NCBI GenBank assembly: GCA_900549155.1 | Contig: URNF01000015.1 | Span: forward strand, 1-27,096 | Reading direction: 5' to 3' | Length of the DNA stretch: 27,096 nt | DNA from: an uncultured Oscillospiraceae bacterium | GTDB taxonomy: Bacteria > Bacillota > Clostridia > Oscillospirales > Acutalibacteraceae | In this document: piece by piece, positions 15,101-23,181 of the stretch | Layout of the letters: each line of letters starts with the position of its first letter | Numbering within the stretch: position 1 is the first letter of the stretch | The notes under the pieces: model-generated | Databases searched by the model: none | Seen by the model: only the letters and a program-made list of their open reading frames with translations | Told to the model about the DNA's origin: nothing | Translations under genes and position numbers: made by a program

Positions 15101-15122
15101 CTCCCCGCCCCCTTTCCTTATC

Positions 15123-15173
15123 ATTGTAGCACAGCGGTGTTATATTGCAAGAGAAAAGCGTGATTTTTATATG
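15123..15173. promoter_or_regulatory. Back-to-back promoters of the AraC and glycosidase genes sharing one -35 hexamer
   Basis: The palindrome TTGCAA (15145-15150) reads as a -35 on both strands. On the minus strand it is followed by 16 bp and TACAAT (15123-15128, with an upstream TGC) for the AraC gene. On the plus strand it is followed by 17 bp and TATATG (15168-15173) for the glycosidase. RNA polymerase could bind only one way at a time, coupling the two genes. Confidence 0.55.
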
Positions 15174-15234
15174 TAAAACGCCCTTAATTTGTGGTAAATT
15201 GCAGATATCAGAGTTATTTTTAAGGGGGATACAT

Positions 15235-17292
15235 ATGGTATACCGCTATACAGGAAAGCCGGACGGCTATTTCCCGCCGATCCTCGGCAACGGCGAGATC
15301 ACCCTGTCGCCGGATAAGGAAGGTGTGCAGTGCTATGACCGTTTGGACTACGGCGCAAAGAACGAAGTGCAGGACGCGGTGATCTTCCGCGCCGGACGGC
15401 GCACGCCGCTCACCCACAGCAAGGTGGGCGCAGCGGGCGGCAAGCTGCTGTCCTTCGGCAAATGCGGCTTTGACTGCGGCGAAAAAACCGACGACTGGAC
15501 GCAGGAGCTGCTGCCGGAAGCGGGAAAGCAGCGCATGGTCTGCACCTATCCGAGCGGTGAGAAGATCATCACCACTGCGCTTGTCCACCCGCAGCACAAT
15601 GTCTATGCGCTGAAAAAGGAATTTTCGGGCACGGCGCGCGAGGTGAGTTTTTCCTATACCCTGTGCGGCTATGACGAGGAGACGGAAAATGCCGTTCTGC
15701 ATACCGCGATCGTCACGGAAGAAAACGGGGCGCGCGTGCAATTCACCATGCTGGGGCTGGATCGCTATGTCGGCGAGATAGCCGTCTTTGCCGACCGTCC
15801 CGTCAAGGTTGAAGCAAAAGGCAAGACCGTCATCCTGCGGATGCAGGTCGCCGCAAAGGACACAGCGTCGTTCTTTGTTGCCATTGCCGACGACCTCTAC
15901 GGCGAGGATGCAGCCGCCGTCAACGACGCCGTGCACGCGCACATTGCCGCTGTCGGCTTTGACGGACTGGAAGCAGAAACAGCAGAGCACTTTTCCGCCT
16001 ATTTCCGCGAGGGCTTTGTCGCCACGGGCGACGACAAGATCGACAGTGTCTACCGCACGGCTTTGTATCACCTTTTGTGCTACACCACCCGCTGGTCCAT
16101 CCCCGTCGGGCTGAACAACTGCTCCTGGCACGGCAAGTTCTTTGCCTTTGACGAATACTACAGCTTTCTCGGACTGCTCACCGCCAATCGCACAGCGCTT
16201 GCGAAGCATGTGCCGGACTTTCGCAGCAAGGTGTGTCTCGACAAGGCAATCTACCGTGCGACGCAGTCAAAGACCGAGGAGCAGGCACACTTTTTCTGGG
16301 AAACAAACGAATACGGCGAGGAAATGTCCCCGCCGGGATTTTGGTTTGATCATATTTTCCACATGGCGGTGGTGACGCTGGGTGCATACCAGTATTATGA
16401 GTTCACGCAGGATAAGCCCTATCTTGCCGATTGCTACCGTCTCATCCGCGCCTGTGCCAAATTCTATACGTTGCATATGCTGTATACCGACTCGAACAGG
16501 CGTGTGTATGTCGGCAAGTGCACCGACCTCGAGCGGCTGGGCGCATCGGTGGAAAACCCGTTCATGACCGCCTGCGGCGTCATTGCAACGCTCGACTGTC
16601 TTGTGAAAGCGGCGGATGCACTGGACACCGACCGCGCCTACCGCGACGAATGTGCAGCGCTTGCTGCCAAGCTGCGGGAAAGTCTGCCCAGAGAGAACGG
16701 CGCCTATGTGCCGTTTGTCGGCTGCACGCAAAAGAGCATTGCCGTATTCTCCGGCAAGTTCCCGTTTGACGTGCTGCAAAACGACGACCCGTGCCTGATG
16801 CCCGCTTGGGACGCCTTCATAAAAGAGGAGTCCGCTTTCGGCAACATGTATCGCATGGGCAAGCACATTTCTCCGTGGTATGCCTGCTGGAAAGCCGAGG
16901 GCTTTACACGCATGGGCATGGCAAAAGAAGCCTATGCCGCACTTTTGCAGGCGCTCCCCTCCACCGGTGAGTTTGACGAAATGTTCGAAATCAACGAGCC
17001 GGGCATTCTCTATCGCCCGTGGTTCACCACTGCCGCCGGTATCTACCTTTCCACTGTCAACGAAATGCTGCTGCAGTCCGACGAGGAAAACCTGTATCTC
17101 CTGCCCGCATTTCCGAAAACGGAAAAGCCAATCTCGTTCCGTCTTGCGGCAAAGGGCGGTGCGATCGTGGAAACCACGATCAAGGGTGACAAGGTGGAGA
17201 CCTTGCAGGTCACATTGCGGGACGGCGTCCCGCCGCACCGCTACACCGTATACCTGCGGGGAGAAAAGCTGGAGACGATCGAAGCAAAATAA
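15235..17292 (+). CDS. GH95-like (alpha/alpha)6-barrel glycosidase
   Basis: 685 residues without a signal peptide, so probably cytosolic. An N-terminal beta-sandwich (about 1-260, beginning YRYTGKPDGYFPPILGNGEI) is followed by a helical barrel with the segments WSIPVGLNNCSWHGKFFAFDEYY (320s-340s) and GFWFDHIFHMAV. The end has TTAAGIYLSTVNEMLLQS and then LYLLPAFP, as in GH95 and related clan GH-L enzymes, followed by a small C-terminal beta domain. The overall plan fits, but the catalytic residues of GH95 cannot be aligned confidently, so family and substrate are open. The start at 15235 follows AAGGGGGA; the longer frame to 15145 starts upstream of the mRNA. It is regulated by the divergent AraC gene (inference). 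Confidence 0.8.
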   Translation: MVYRYTGKPDGYFPPILGNGEITLSPDKEGVQCYDRLDYGAKNEVQDAVIFRAGRRTPLTHSKVGAAGGKLLSFGKCGFDCGEKTDDWTQELLPEAGKQRMVCTYPSGEKIITTALVHPQHNVYALKKEFSGTAREVSFSYTLCGYDEETENAVLHTAIVTEENGARVQFTMLGLDRYVGEIAVFADRPVKVEAKGKTVILRMQVAAKDTASFFVAIADDLYGEDAAAVNDAVHAHIAAVGFDGLEAETAEHFSAYFREGFVATGDDKIDSVYRTALYHLLCYTTRWSIPVGLNNCSWHGKFFAFDEYYSFLGLLTANRTALAKHVPDFRSKVCLDKAIYRATQSKTEEQAHFFWETNEYGEEMSPPGFWFDHIFHMAVVTLGAYQYYEFTQDKPYLADCYRLIRACAKFYTLHMLYTDSNRRVYVGKCTDLERLGASVENPFMTACGVIATLDCLVKAADALDTDRAYRDECAALAAKLRESLPRENGAYVPFVGCTQKSIAVFSGKFPFDVLQNDDPCLMPAWDAFIKEESAFGNMYRMGKHISPWYACWKAEGFTRMGMAKEAYAALLQALPSTGEFDEMFEINEPGILYRPWFTTAAGIYLSTVNEMLLQSDEENLYLLPAFPKTEKPISFRLAAKGGAIVETTIKGDKVETLQVTLRDGVPPHRYTVYLRGEKLETIEAK

Positions 17293-17297
17293 CATAA

Positions 17298-17338
17298 AAG
17301 AGCCGTCGCAGATGCTTCTGCGACGGCTCTTCCGTTTT
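17298..17338. terminator. Bidirectional terminator between the glycosidase gene and plsY
   Basis: A perfect 14 bp stem (17299-17312 with 17317-17330, loop TGCT). T-rich runs follow on both sides: CCGTTTTTATTT on plus and TTTTATGTTATTTT on minus. It serves the convergent genes ending at 17292 and 17338. Confidence 0.9.
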
Positions 17339-18048
17339 TATTTATGCTTTCTACAAAACGAAATGCGGCTTTCCGTTCCCTTGACAATGCGTGCAAGGTT
17401 TGCGCGGTGCTTCACGATGACGATAACGGAAATGAGCGCGATCACCAGTGTGCAAAACCATGTCGCTTCCGGCGACTGGTGATCCACCCTCTCGGTGAAT
17501 ACATACACGAGAAACGGCGCAACAAACATCGCCGTGACCGAGGAAAGCGAAACCATGCGGCTGATCGCCAGCACAACACCGAACACGGCAAGGCACAAAA
17601 GCGCCACACGCCAGTCGAGAATGATGATCATGCCGAGCGAGGTCATAACCCCTTTCCCGCCGCGAAAGCCGAAATACACAGGATACAGATGTCCCAAAAC
17701 GCAGCACACGCCCGCAAGGTATCTGCCGACGATGCGCAGTCCCGCCTCGCTGATCTCCGGTGTGCCGGTCAGCTGCAGATGGATCAGCAGCCATCCGCCG
17801 ATGAACACCGACAGAATGCTTTTGGCAAGGTCGCCGAGCGTTGTAAAGACCGCAGCCTTTGCACCGTAGTTGCGCAGCATATTGGTAGCGCCCGCGTTAC
17901 CGCTGCCCTTTTCCCGCACATCCTCGCGGTAAAGGCAGCGGGATACGATCACCGCACTGCTGATGCTTCCGAGCAAATAGGAAGCGACAGCGGTCAATAG
18001 CACTGAAAGCCAGCTGTTCGGAACAGCCGCCTGCAATGTCTGTAACAT
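17338..18048 (-). CDS. plsY: Acyl-phosphate:glycerol-3-phosphate acyltransferase
   Basis: Membrane enzyme that makes lysophosphatidic acid from glycerol-3-phosphate and acyl-phosphate, the first committed step of phospholipid synthesis in Gram-positive bacteria. 236 residues with five to seven spans. The three family loops are visible: GSGNAGATNMLRN (48-60), GFRGGKGVMTSLG (127-139) and the C-terminal KHRANLARIVKGTESR. I prefer the ATG at 18048 (AAGGAG 9 nt upstream) to the ATG at 18054, which is only 3 nt from it. It follows der closely, as in many Bacillota, and ends at a bidirectional terminator. Confidence 0.96.
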   Translation of the reverse strand: MLQTLQAAVPNSWLSVLLTAVASYLLGSISSAVIVSRCLYREDVREKGSGNAGATNMLRNYGAKAAVFTTLGDLAKSILSVFIGGWLLIHLQLTGTPEISEAGLRIVGRYLAGVCCVLGHLYPVYFGFRGGKGVMTSLGMIIILDWRVALLCLAVFGVVLAISRMVSLSSVTAMFVAPFLVYVFTERVDHQSPEATWFCTLVIALISVIVIVKHRANLARIVKGTESRISFCRKHK

Positions 18049-18075
18049 CGGCATGATCTCCTTTCTCCTGCCGTT

Positions 18076-19407
18076 TTATTTTTTCGGATTATCCCCTTTT
18101 TCCCGCACGATGAACCGCACCGGCGTTCCTTCCAGTCCGAAAGTGTCACGGATCTGGTTTTCCAGATACCGCTGATAGGAAAAATGGAACAGATCTGCCC
18201 GATTGACAAAAAACACGAATGTGGGGGGCTTGGTGGATGCCTGCGTCATATAGTATATTCGCAAGCGTCTGCCCTTATCTGTCGGGGGCTGCACACGGGT
18301 GGTCGCCTGTGCCAGCACATCGTTGAGCATACCGGTCGAAATGCGCATGGCGTTTTGCTGCGCCACCGCCTTGATCAGCTCAAACAGCCGCTCCACACGC
18401 TGTCCCGTCTTGGCAGACAGGAAAATGAACGGCGCATAGGACATGAACGAAAAGTCGTTTGCGAGCTTTTTGCGCATCGCGTCCATGGTCTTGTCGTCCT
18501 TTTCGACGGCGTCCCATTTGTTGACGGCAATGATGCACGCCTTGCCCTGTTCGTGCGCGATCCCCGCAACCTTGCTGTCCTGCTCGGTGAAGCCCTCGAC
18601 ACCGTCGATCATGATAACACAGACATCCGCGCGCTCCACCGCCATCTGCGCACGCAGCACGCTGTAGCGTTCAATGTCGTCGTCCACCTTGCTCTTGCGG
18701 CGCAGTCCCGCCGTGTCGATGAACACAAAGTGGCCGCTGTCGTTGATCACCTCGGTGTCGATGGCGTCGCGCGTCGTACCCGCAATGTCGGACACAATGA
18801 CGCGCTCCTCCCCCGCTACGCGGTTGATGAGCGAGGATTTGCCCGCATTCGGCTTGCCGATGACGGCAACCTTGATGATGTCGTCGTTGTCCTCTTCCTC
18901 AACTTCCACGGGAAGATGCGCCAAAACGGCGTCGAGAAGATCGCCCGTTCCGTGACCGTGCACAGAGGAAACGGCAATCGGCTCGCCGAGTCCCAAATTA
19001 TAGAACTCATAAAATTCCGGCGGCAGATCGCCCGCGCGATCGCATTTGTTGACACAAAGCACCACGGGCTTGCCGCTTTTTTTGAGCATGACGGCAATTT
19101 CCGCATCGGTCGCCGTGACACCCGCATTGATATCGGTAACGAGAACGATCACTTCCGCCTGCTCGATCGCAAGCTGCGCCTGCTGCCGCATGCCGGCGAG
19201 CAGCACATCGTCCGTGCGCGGCTCGATACCGCCGGTGTCCGCCAGCATAAAGGTGCGCCCGCACCACTCACAGGGGGCAAAAATACGGTCACGTGTCACG
19301 CCGGGGGTGTCCTTCACAATGGACAGACGCTGACCGATCAGCTTATTAAACAGTGTGGACTTTCCCACATTCGGGCGGCCGACCACCGCCACTACCGCGC
19401 GTCCCAT
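18076..19407 (-). CDS. der: Ribosome-assembly GTPase Der (EngA)
   Basis: Essential GTPase needed for 50S subunit maturation. 443 residues with two tandem GTPase domains and a C-terminal KH-like domain. First domain: GRPNVGKS (10-17), DTGG (57-60), NKCD (120-123). Second: GKPNAGKSS (184-192), DTAG (231-234), NKWD (296-299). All motifs are intact. The start at 19407 has GGGAGG 7 nt upstream; a longer frame reaching 19455 runs toward the rpmF terminator and is rejected. It is followed by plsY after about 27 nt, probably as an operon. Confidence 0.97.
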   Translation of the reverse strand: MGRAVVAVVGRPNVGKSTLFNKLIGQRLSIVKDTPGVTRDRIFAPCEWCGRTFMLADTGGIEPRTDDVLLAGMRQQAQLAIEQAEVIVLVTDINAGVTATDAEIAVMLKKSGKPVVLCVNKCDRAGDLPPEFYEFYNLGLGEPIAVSSVHGHGTGDLLDAVLAHLPVEVEEEDNDDIIKVAVIGKPNAGKSSLINRVAGEERVIVSDIAGTTRDAIDTEVINDSGHFVFIDTAGLRRKSKVDDDIERYSVLRAQMAVERADVCVIMIDGVEGFTEQDSKVAGIAHEQGKACIIAVNKWDAVEKDDKTMDAMRKKLANDFSFMSYAPFIFLSAKTGQRVERLFELIKAVAQQNAMRISTGMLNDVLAQATTRVQPPTDKGRRLRIYYMTQASTKPPTFVFFVNRADLFHFSYQRYLENQIRDTFGLEGTPVRFIVREKGDNPKK

Positions 19408-19452
19408 ACATTTCCCTCCCAAATAAGCAGCATACCGTCGATTGACCGGTAA

Positions 19453-19488
19453 CATAAAAATAGAGAAGGATGCGCTCCTTCTCTATTT
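19453..19488 (-). terminator. Terminator of the yceD-rpmF operon
   Basis: A perfect 13 bp stem (19458-19470 with 19476-19488) with a five-base loop, followed on the minus strand by TTTTTATG. It lies between the rpmF stop and the der start. Confidence 0.9.
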
Positions 19489-19500
19489 CATGTATTCGAC

Positions 19501-19683
19501 TCAGCCCTCGGTCTTAACAACCTGTCTGCCGTCATAGTAACCGCAGTTACTGCAGAGACGGTGAGCGCGTTTGTATTCGCCGCACTGGGGGCATTTCATC
19601 AATGCCGGAGCAGAAATTTTCCAGAGATTGTTACGTCTCTTGTCGCGACGGGCTTTCGAAGATTTTCTCTTGGGTACCGCCAT
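19501..19683 (-). CDS. rpmF: Large-subunit ribosomal protein bL32
   Basis: 60 residues, matching bL32: MAVPKRKSSKARRDKRR at the start, then a zinc ribbon with Cys31, Cys34, Cys44 and Cys47 (CPQCG and CSNCG). This is the cysteine-containing form, so it binds zinc. AAGGAGG lies upstream of the ATG. It is co-transcribed with the upstream yceD gene, and a terminator follows at 19453-19488. Confidence 0.98.
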   Translation of the reverse strand: MAVPKRKSSKARRDKRRNNLWKISAPALMKCPQCGEYKRAHRLCSNCGYYDGRQVVKTEG

Positions 19684-19712
19684 GTCAGCACCTCCTTAGT
19701 ACAGATACAAGA

Positions 19713-20207
19713 CTACTTGATAAGCTGTCTTAACACCTCAAGACGAGGGTCACTGGTATCCGGTTTGCAGCCGCACAGCCCTTCGTTGAGATCCTTCCCG
19801 CAAAAGGGACAGAGTCCGCGGCAATCCTCTCGGCAAAGACTTTTGTACGGCAGTTCGAGCAGCATGTCCGACATAACAAGATCGTCAAGCGGCAACTGAT
19901 ACTGCTGCAAAAGAACAAAGTCGTCGTTCTCGTCATCGCTGAGAGTGTCCACCAGAATATGCTCGATCGGCAACGTGTACCGTTTTTCATAATTGCGCAA
20001 GCATCGATCACACTGTCCGTGATAGATAAAGGAAACTTCCGCGCGCAGCACCACGACATCTGCCGAAGCAGTCACCGTTCCCTGCACATGCACAGGCGTC
20101 AGAAACAGCTTTGCGTTTCCCAGCGTCTCTGCGGAAAAATCCAGTTCTGCGTCCACGGGAAGCGTTGAAAGCTCACCCATAAACAACGGTCGCAATTGTA
20201 AAAGCAT
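19713..20207 (-). CDS. YceD/DUF177-family protein upstream of bL32
   Basis: 164 residues of the YceD family, linked to large ribosomal RNA processing and ribosome maturation and nearly always encoded next to rpmF. Cys66/Cys69 form CDRC; a further cluster lies at Cys125, Cys129, Cys133 and Cys136, then CGC at 145-147, suggesting metal binding. The start at 20207 (MLLQLRPLF) follows GAGGTGTAAT; an in-frame ATG at 20219 lacks spacing. It is driven by a consensus promoter at 20234-20262, and rpmF follows after 29 nt. Confidence 0.9.
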   Translation of the reverse strand: MLLQLRPLFMGELSTLPVDAELDFSAETLGNAKLFLTPVHVQGTVTASADVVVLRAEVSFIYHGQCDRCLRNYEKRYTLPIEHILVDTLSDDENDDFVLLQQYQLPLDDLVMSDMLLELPYKSLCREDCRGLCPFCGKDLNEGLCGCKPDTSDPRLEVLRQLIK

Positions 20208-20233
20208 ATTACACCTCAAGTGTCACGCATGAT

Positions 20234-20262
20234 ATTATAATGGTTTTGGGCGTATTTGTCAA
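20234..20262 (-). promoter_or_regulatory. Consensus promoter of yceD-rpmF
   Basis: Minus-strand TTGACA (20257-20262), 17 bp spacer and TATAAT (20234-20239): a perfect sigma-A promoter, as expected for a ribosomal protein operon. Confidence 0.92.
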
Positions 20263-20304
20263 TAGATTTTTGCACTTCTTCGGCAATTTTCCGAAAAAGG
20301 GAGT

Positions 20305-21111
20305 TCAGTCCACCGGACCGTCCACCGCTTCCATCGGCACATACGGTTCTGCGGGTGCATCGCCGATGTCGCGCACGATGATGAACGGCGTCAGCTCGTC
20401 GTCCTGACCCGCGGGATTGTCGCGGATAAGCTCGGCAAGCGCCGCGTCTTCCCTGTCCGCAAGATCGGGGGATTTGCCGAGGATCTCCACGTCGATGTCG
20501 TTGGCATCCACCACAACACAGCTGATGCCGAGCGTTTCATAGATCTCTTTGCAGACCTTGTCCGGCTCTTTGGGATTGAGCACCGCCAGCGTGTGATAGG
20601 TCTCAAAAGCGGAATGGTTATAAAATCCGTCGATGCCGGCGACATCCTGCCCGACGATCTCATAGAAAATGCCGCGCTTTCCGAAGATCCTGCCGATGGC
20701 GCCGCAAAAGACCGCCCACAAGATCAGCGGCAGCCCCTTCATATTGATGGCAAGCTGCAGCTTATACGGTTCGTCCATGCCGATGCCGTTGTGGTTACTG
20801 GTGGCAAACTTCGACAGAAACTTCGCCCAAAAGCCCAGCCGCACGTCCTGCTTCTCCACCGTGTTATCCTGGCACATGGAGATGACCTTTTCGCCGAGCG
20901 TGACAATATCCCCCGCCTGATACAGCGGAGAAACATATTGCCGCAGCACCTCGATATACGACTCGCCGCGCTCGATGAAGTGCGTTTTCACGCCGTAGCG
21001 CTCATACCGCTTGCCGTCCACCTCGCGCAGACCGCGCACATAATAGGTCACGCCGTCCTTTTGGCGCTCGTTTTCCTTTTTGTTACGGTTGCCCTCATAC
21101 CAGATCGCCAT
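20305..21111 (-). CDS. F420-0:gamma-glutamyl-ligase-like protein of unknown function
   Basis: 268 residues. The segment VKTHFIERGESYIEVLRQY (about 41-59), then GDIVTLGEKVISM, resembles the start of the CofE/F420-ligase fold (vKT-x-I-xxGD, then GDIvvvaEKivS). Later conserved stretches are GIGMDEPYKLQLAINM, GRIFGKRGIFYEIVG and DVAGIDG. The C-terminal segment IIVRDIGDAPAEPYVPMEAVDG is acidic. Bacillota of this type are not known to make coenzyme F420, so the real substrate is open; amide or peptide-bond formation with glutamate on another acid is one guess. The start at 21111 has AAAGGA 8 nt upstream. A terminator-like hairpin precedes it. Confidence 0.65.
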   Translation of the reverse strand: MAIWYEGNRNKKENERQKDGVTYYVRGLREVDGKRYERYGVKTHFIERGESYIEVLRQYVSPLYQAGDIVTLGEKVISMCQDNTVEKQDVRLGFWAKFLSKFATSNHNGIGMDEPYKLQLAINMKGLPLILWAVFCGAIGRIFGKRGIFYEIVGQDVAGIDGFYNHSAFETYHTLAVLNPKEPDKVCKEIYETLGISCVVVDANDIDVEILGKSPDLADREDAALAELIRDNPAGQDDELTPFIIVRDIGDAPAEPYVPMEAVDGPVD

Positions 21112-21144
21112 ACCGTACATCCTTTCCGTGTCGCCGAAAACTGC

Positions 21145-21187
21145 ACGGCAACCGGCGCCCCCAAGCGGGAACGCCGGTCGCCGGTGT
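21145..21187 (-). terminator. Probable terminator after the pgi operon
   Basis: A long GC-rich stem (21145-21158 with 21173-21187, including ACCGGCG / CGCCGGT) with a 14-base loop, followed by a short TTTT on the minus strand. It lies between the P-loop protein gene and the F420-ligase-like gene. The T-run is weak, so it may be leaky. Confidence 0.5.
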
Positions 21188-21202
21188 TATTTTCTTTGTG
21201 TT

Positions 21203-21607
21203 TCAGATCTCCTGCGCGATCTGTGCGATGTGCGCCGGGATCTCCGTCTTGTCCGCGGAAACGGACAGGATGATGTTCACTTCCAGATGCGCCACATTTT
21301 CCACAAAAGCGTCCAGCGCCGCCATGTCGGTGCCGCCGATCTTCAGGGTGGAGTCAACGAAAATATCGGTAATATCGTAATTTCCCGCACACATACCGGC
21401 AACAAAACCATACAGCTTCTCGAAGCCGCAGATGCCGAAGTCGGCAGCGGAGACCAAACGCACCTGATGGCTCAAATCATAGGTCAGCGTGTTGTCCTTT
21501 TCAATGAACACCACATTGCCTTTCGACTGCGCAACAGCTGTGTTGCACAGATCCATCAGTTTCTTGGTCTTGCCGGAGCCTTTTTTGCCGAGAATTAAAG
21601 TGACCAT
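21203..21607 (-). CDS. Small P-loop ATPase-like protein
   Basis: 134 residues starting MVTLILGKKGSGKTKKLMD, a Walker A motif at 7-14 (GKKGSGKT). A hydrophobic strand ending in Asp (DITDIFVD, near 85) could serve as Walker B. It ends with KTEIPAHIAQIAQEI. It may be a small nucleotide-binding or ATPase-core protein, but I recognise no characterised family. GGAGG lies 8 nt before the ATG. It follows pgi by 47 nt in the same direction, so they are probably co-transcribed. Confidence 0.75.
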   Translation of the reverse strand: MVTLILGKKGSGKTKKLMDLCNTAVAQSKGNVVFIEKDNTLTYDLSHQVRLVSAADFGICGFEKLYGFVAGMCAGNYDITDIFVDSTLKIGGTDMAALDAFVENVAHLEVNIILSVSADKTEIPAHIAQIAQEI

Positions 21608-21654
21608 AACATAAACCTCCCAATATATTCTACCGTCCGCGGACGGTCGTTGAC

Positions 21655-22995
21655 TTAATGTCCCAAACGCTCCTCCAAAGCGGCGCGCTCGTTTTCATAA
21701 CCGGGTTTGCCGAGCAGGGCAAACATATTCTTTTTATAGCTTTCCACGCCCGGCTGGTTGAACGGATTGACGCCCAAAAGATAGCCGGAGACGGCACAAG
21801 CCTTTTCGAAGAAATAGATGAGGTAGCCGAGAGAAGTCTCATCGGGGGCGGGCACATCCACCACCAGCGTCGGCGTACCGCCGTCTGCATGCGCCAGCAC
21901 CGTGCCCTCAAACGCCTTGCGATTGACGAAATCCATGGTCTTGCCTGTGAGGAAGTTAAGGCCGTCCACATTTTCGGGATCGTTCTCGATCGTTCGCTCG
22001 ATCGCAGGCTTTGCAAACTGCACGACCGTCTCGAACAGAATGTTCGAGCCCTGTTGCACAAACTGACCGAGAGAATGCAGATCGGTGGAGAAGATCGCGG
22101 ACGCCGGGAACAGGCCCTTGCCGTCCTTGCCCTCGCTCTCGCCGAACAGCTGCTTCCACCATTCGGACATCATCGCATACTGCGGTTCATAGCTGACCAT
22201 CATTTCCACCGCTCTGCCCTTGCGCAGCAGAATGTTGCGGGCAGCGGCGTATTTATAGCAATCGTTTTTGTCGAGATCGGTGTCGCACAGCTCCTCGCGC
22301 GCGGCGGCAGCGCCCTTCATCAGCGCGTCAATGTCGCAGCCCGCGACCGCGATCGGCAAAAGTCCCACAGCGGTCAGCACCGAGAAGCGTCCGCCGATGT
22401 CGTCCGGCACAACGAAGGTCTCATAGCCCTCTCTGTCGGCAAGCGCCTTCAGCGTGCCGCGTGCACGGTCGGTGGTCACATAGATGTGCTTTTTCGCTTC
22501 TTCGCGTCCCACGGTCTTTTCGAGATATTCGCGGAACACGCGGAAAGCGATCGCCGGCTCGGTGGTGGTGCCGGACTTGGAAATGACATTCACGGAGACA
22601 CGCTTGCCCTCGCACAGCTCCAAAAGCTCGGAAAGCGCCGTGCTGCTGATGGAGTTACCGGCAAAATAGACATCCGGCGTATCCTTTTTCTTCGCGTTAT
22701 ACAGCGGCGATTTCAGAAACTCGATCGCCGCGCGGGCGCCGAGATACGAGCCGCCGATGCCGATGGCAATGAAAATATCGGTGTCCTCTTTGATGCGGGC
22801 GGCAGCCGCCTTGATGCGGGCAAACTCTTCCCGATCATAGTTCACCGGAAGATCCACCCAGCCCAGAAAATCGTTGCCGAGACCGCTGCCGCTGTGCAGC
22901 ATCTCGTGTGCCGTTTTGATTTGCGGTGCAATCGCCGCATATTCCTCATCCGCGATAAAAGCGCCCGCGTAACGCGTCTCCAATTTTACAGACAT
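21655..22995 (-). CDS. pgi: Glucose-6-phosphate isomerase
   Basis: Cytosolic enzyme interconverting glucose-6-phosphate and fructose-6-phosphate in glycolysis and gluconeogenesis. 446 residues, the size of the shorter Bacillota form. Signatures: GIGGSYLGARAA (79-90) and SKSGTTTEP (139-147), both phosphate-binding; the catalytic region with Glu286 in FGESEGK, and His307 in STDLHSLGQ. The C-terminal SYKKNMFALLGKPG carries the active-site lysine. The start at 22995 (MSVKLE) has GAGGA upstream; the frame to 23001 puts the ATG on top of it. Two promoters are predicted upstream. Confidence 0.97.
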   Translation of the reverse strand: MSVKLETRYAGAFIADEEYAAIAPQIKTAHEMLHSGSGLGNDFLGWVDLPVNYDREEFARIKAAAARIKEDTDIFIAIGIGGSYLGARAAIEFLKSPLYNAKKKDTPDVYFAGNSISSTALSELLELCEGKRVSVNVISKSGTTTEPAIAFRVFREYLEKTVGREEAKKHIYVTTDRARGTLKALADREGYETFVVPDDIGGRFSVLTAVGLLPIAVAGCDIDALMKGAAAAREELCDTDLDKNDCYKYAAARNILLRKGRAVEMMVSYEPQYAMMSEWWKQLFGESEGKDGKGLFPASAIFSTDLHSLGQFVQQGSNILFETVVQFAKPAIERTIENDPENVDGLNFLTGKTMDFVNRKAFEGTVLAHADGGTPTLVVDVPAPDETSLGYLIYFFEKACAVSGYLLGVNPFNQPGVESYKKNMFALLGKPGYENERAALEERLGH

Positions 22996-23040
22996 GTTCA
23001 TTCCTCAATTCAGACAGATTTCGCATTTTCATGCACTATC

Positions 23041-23069
23041 AGTATAAATCACAACGCGACATCTATCAA
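23041..23069 (-). promoter_or_regulatory. Proximal promoter of pgi
   Basis: Minus-strand TTGATA (23064-23069), 17 bp spacer, TATACT (23041-23046). The leader is about 40 nt. Confidence 0.65.
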
Positions 23070-23078
23070 TGGACAGTT

Positions 23079-23096
23079 GTTGCAAATGCATGCAAC
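23079..23096. promoter_or_regulatory. Inverted repeat between the two pgi promoters
   Basis: GTTGCA-N6-TGCAAC (23079-23096), a 6 bp-arm palindrome lying just upstream of the proximal -35 and downstream of the distal -10; a possible operator. No regulator can be named. Confidence 0.35.
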
Positions 23097-23117
23097 GAAT
23101 TTCCATGTCCCAGCCTT

Positions 23118-23146
23118 ATCATACCACATTTTTCCGCGCAGTGCAA
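23118..23146 (-). promoter_or_regulatory. Possible distal promoter of pgi
   Basis: Minus-strand TTGCAC (23141-23146), 17 bp spacer, TATGAT (23118-23123). It is weaker than the proximal promoter. Confidence 0.45.
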
Positions 23147-23181
23147 TGCCAAAAGAAGAATTTTATGTGAAAAAAACATGA

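Noticed and set aside
18184..19452. A 422-codon open frame opposite der
   Set aside because: The minus strand encodes an intact Der GTPase with all motifs; the opposite frame is a by-product.
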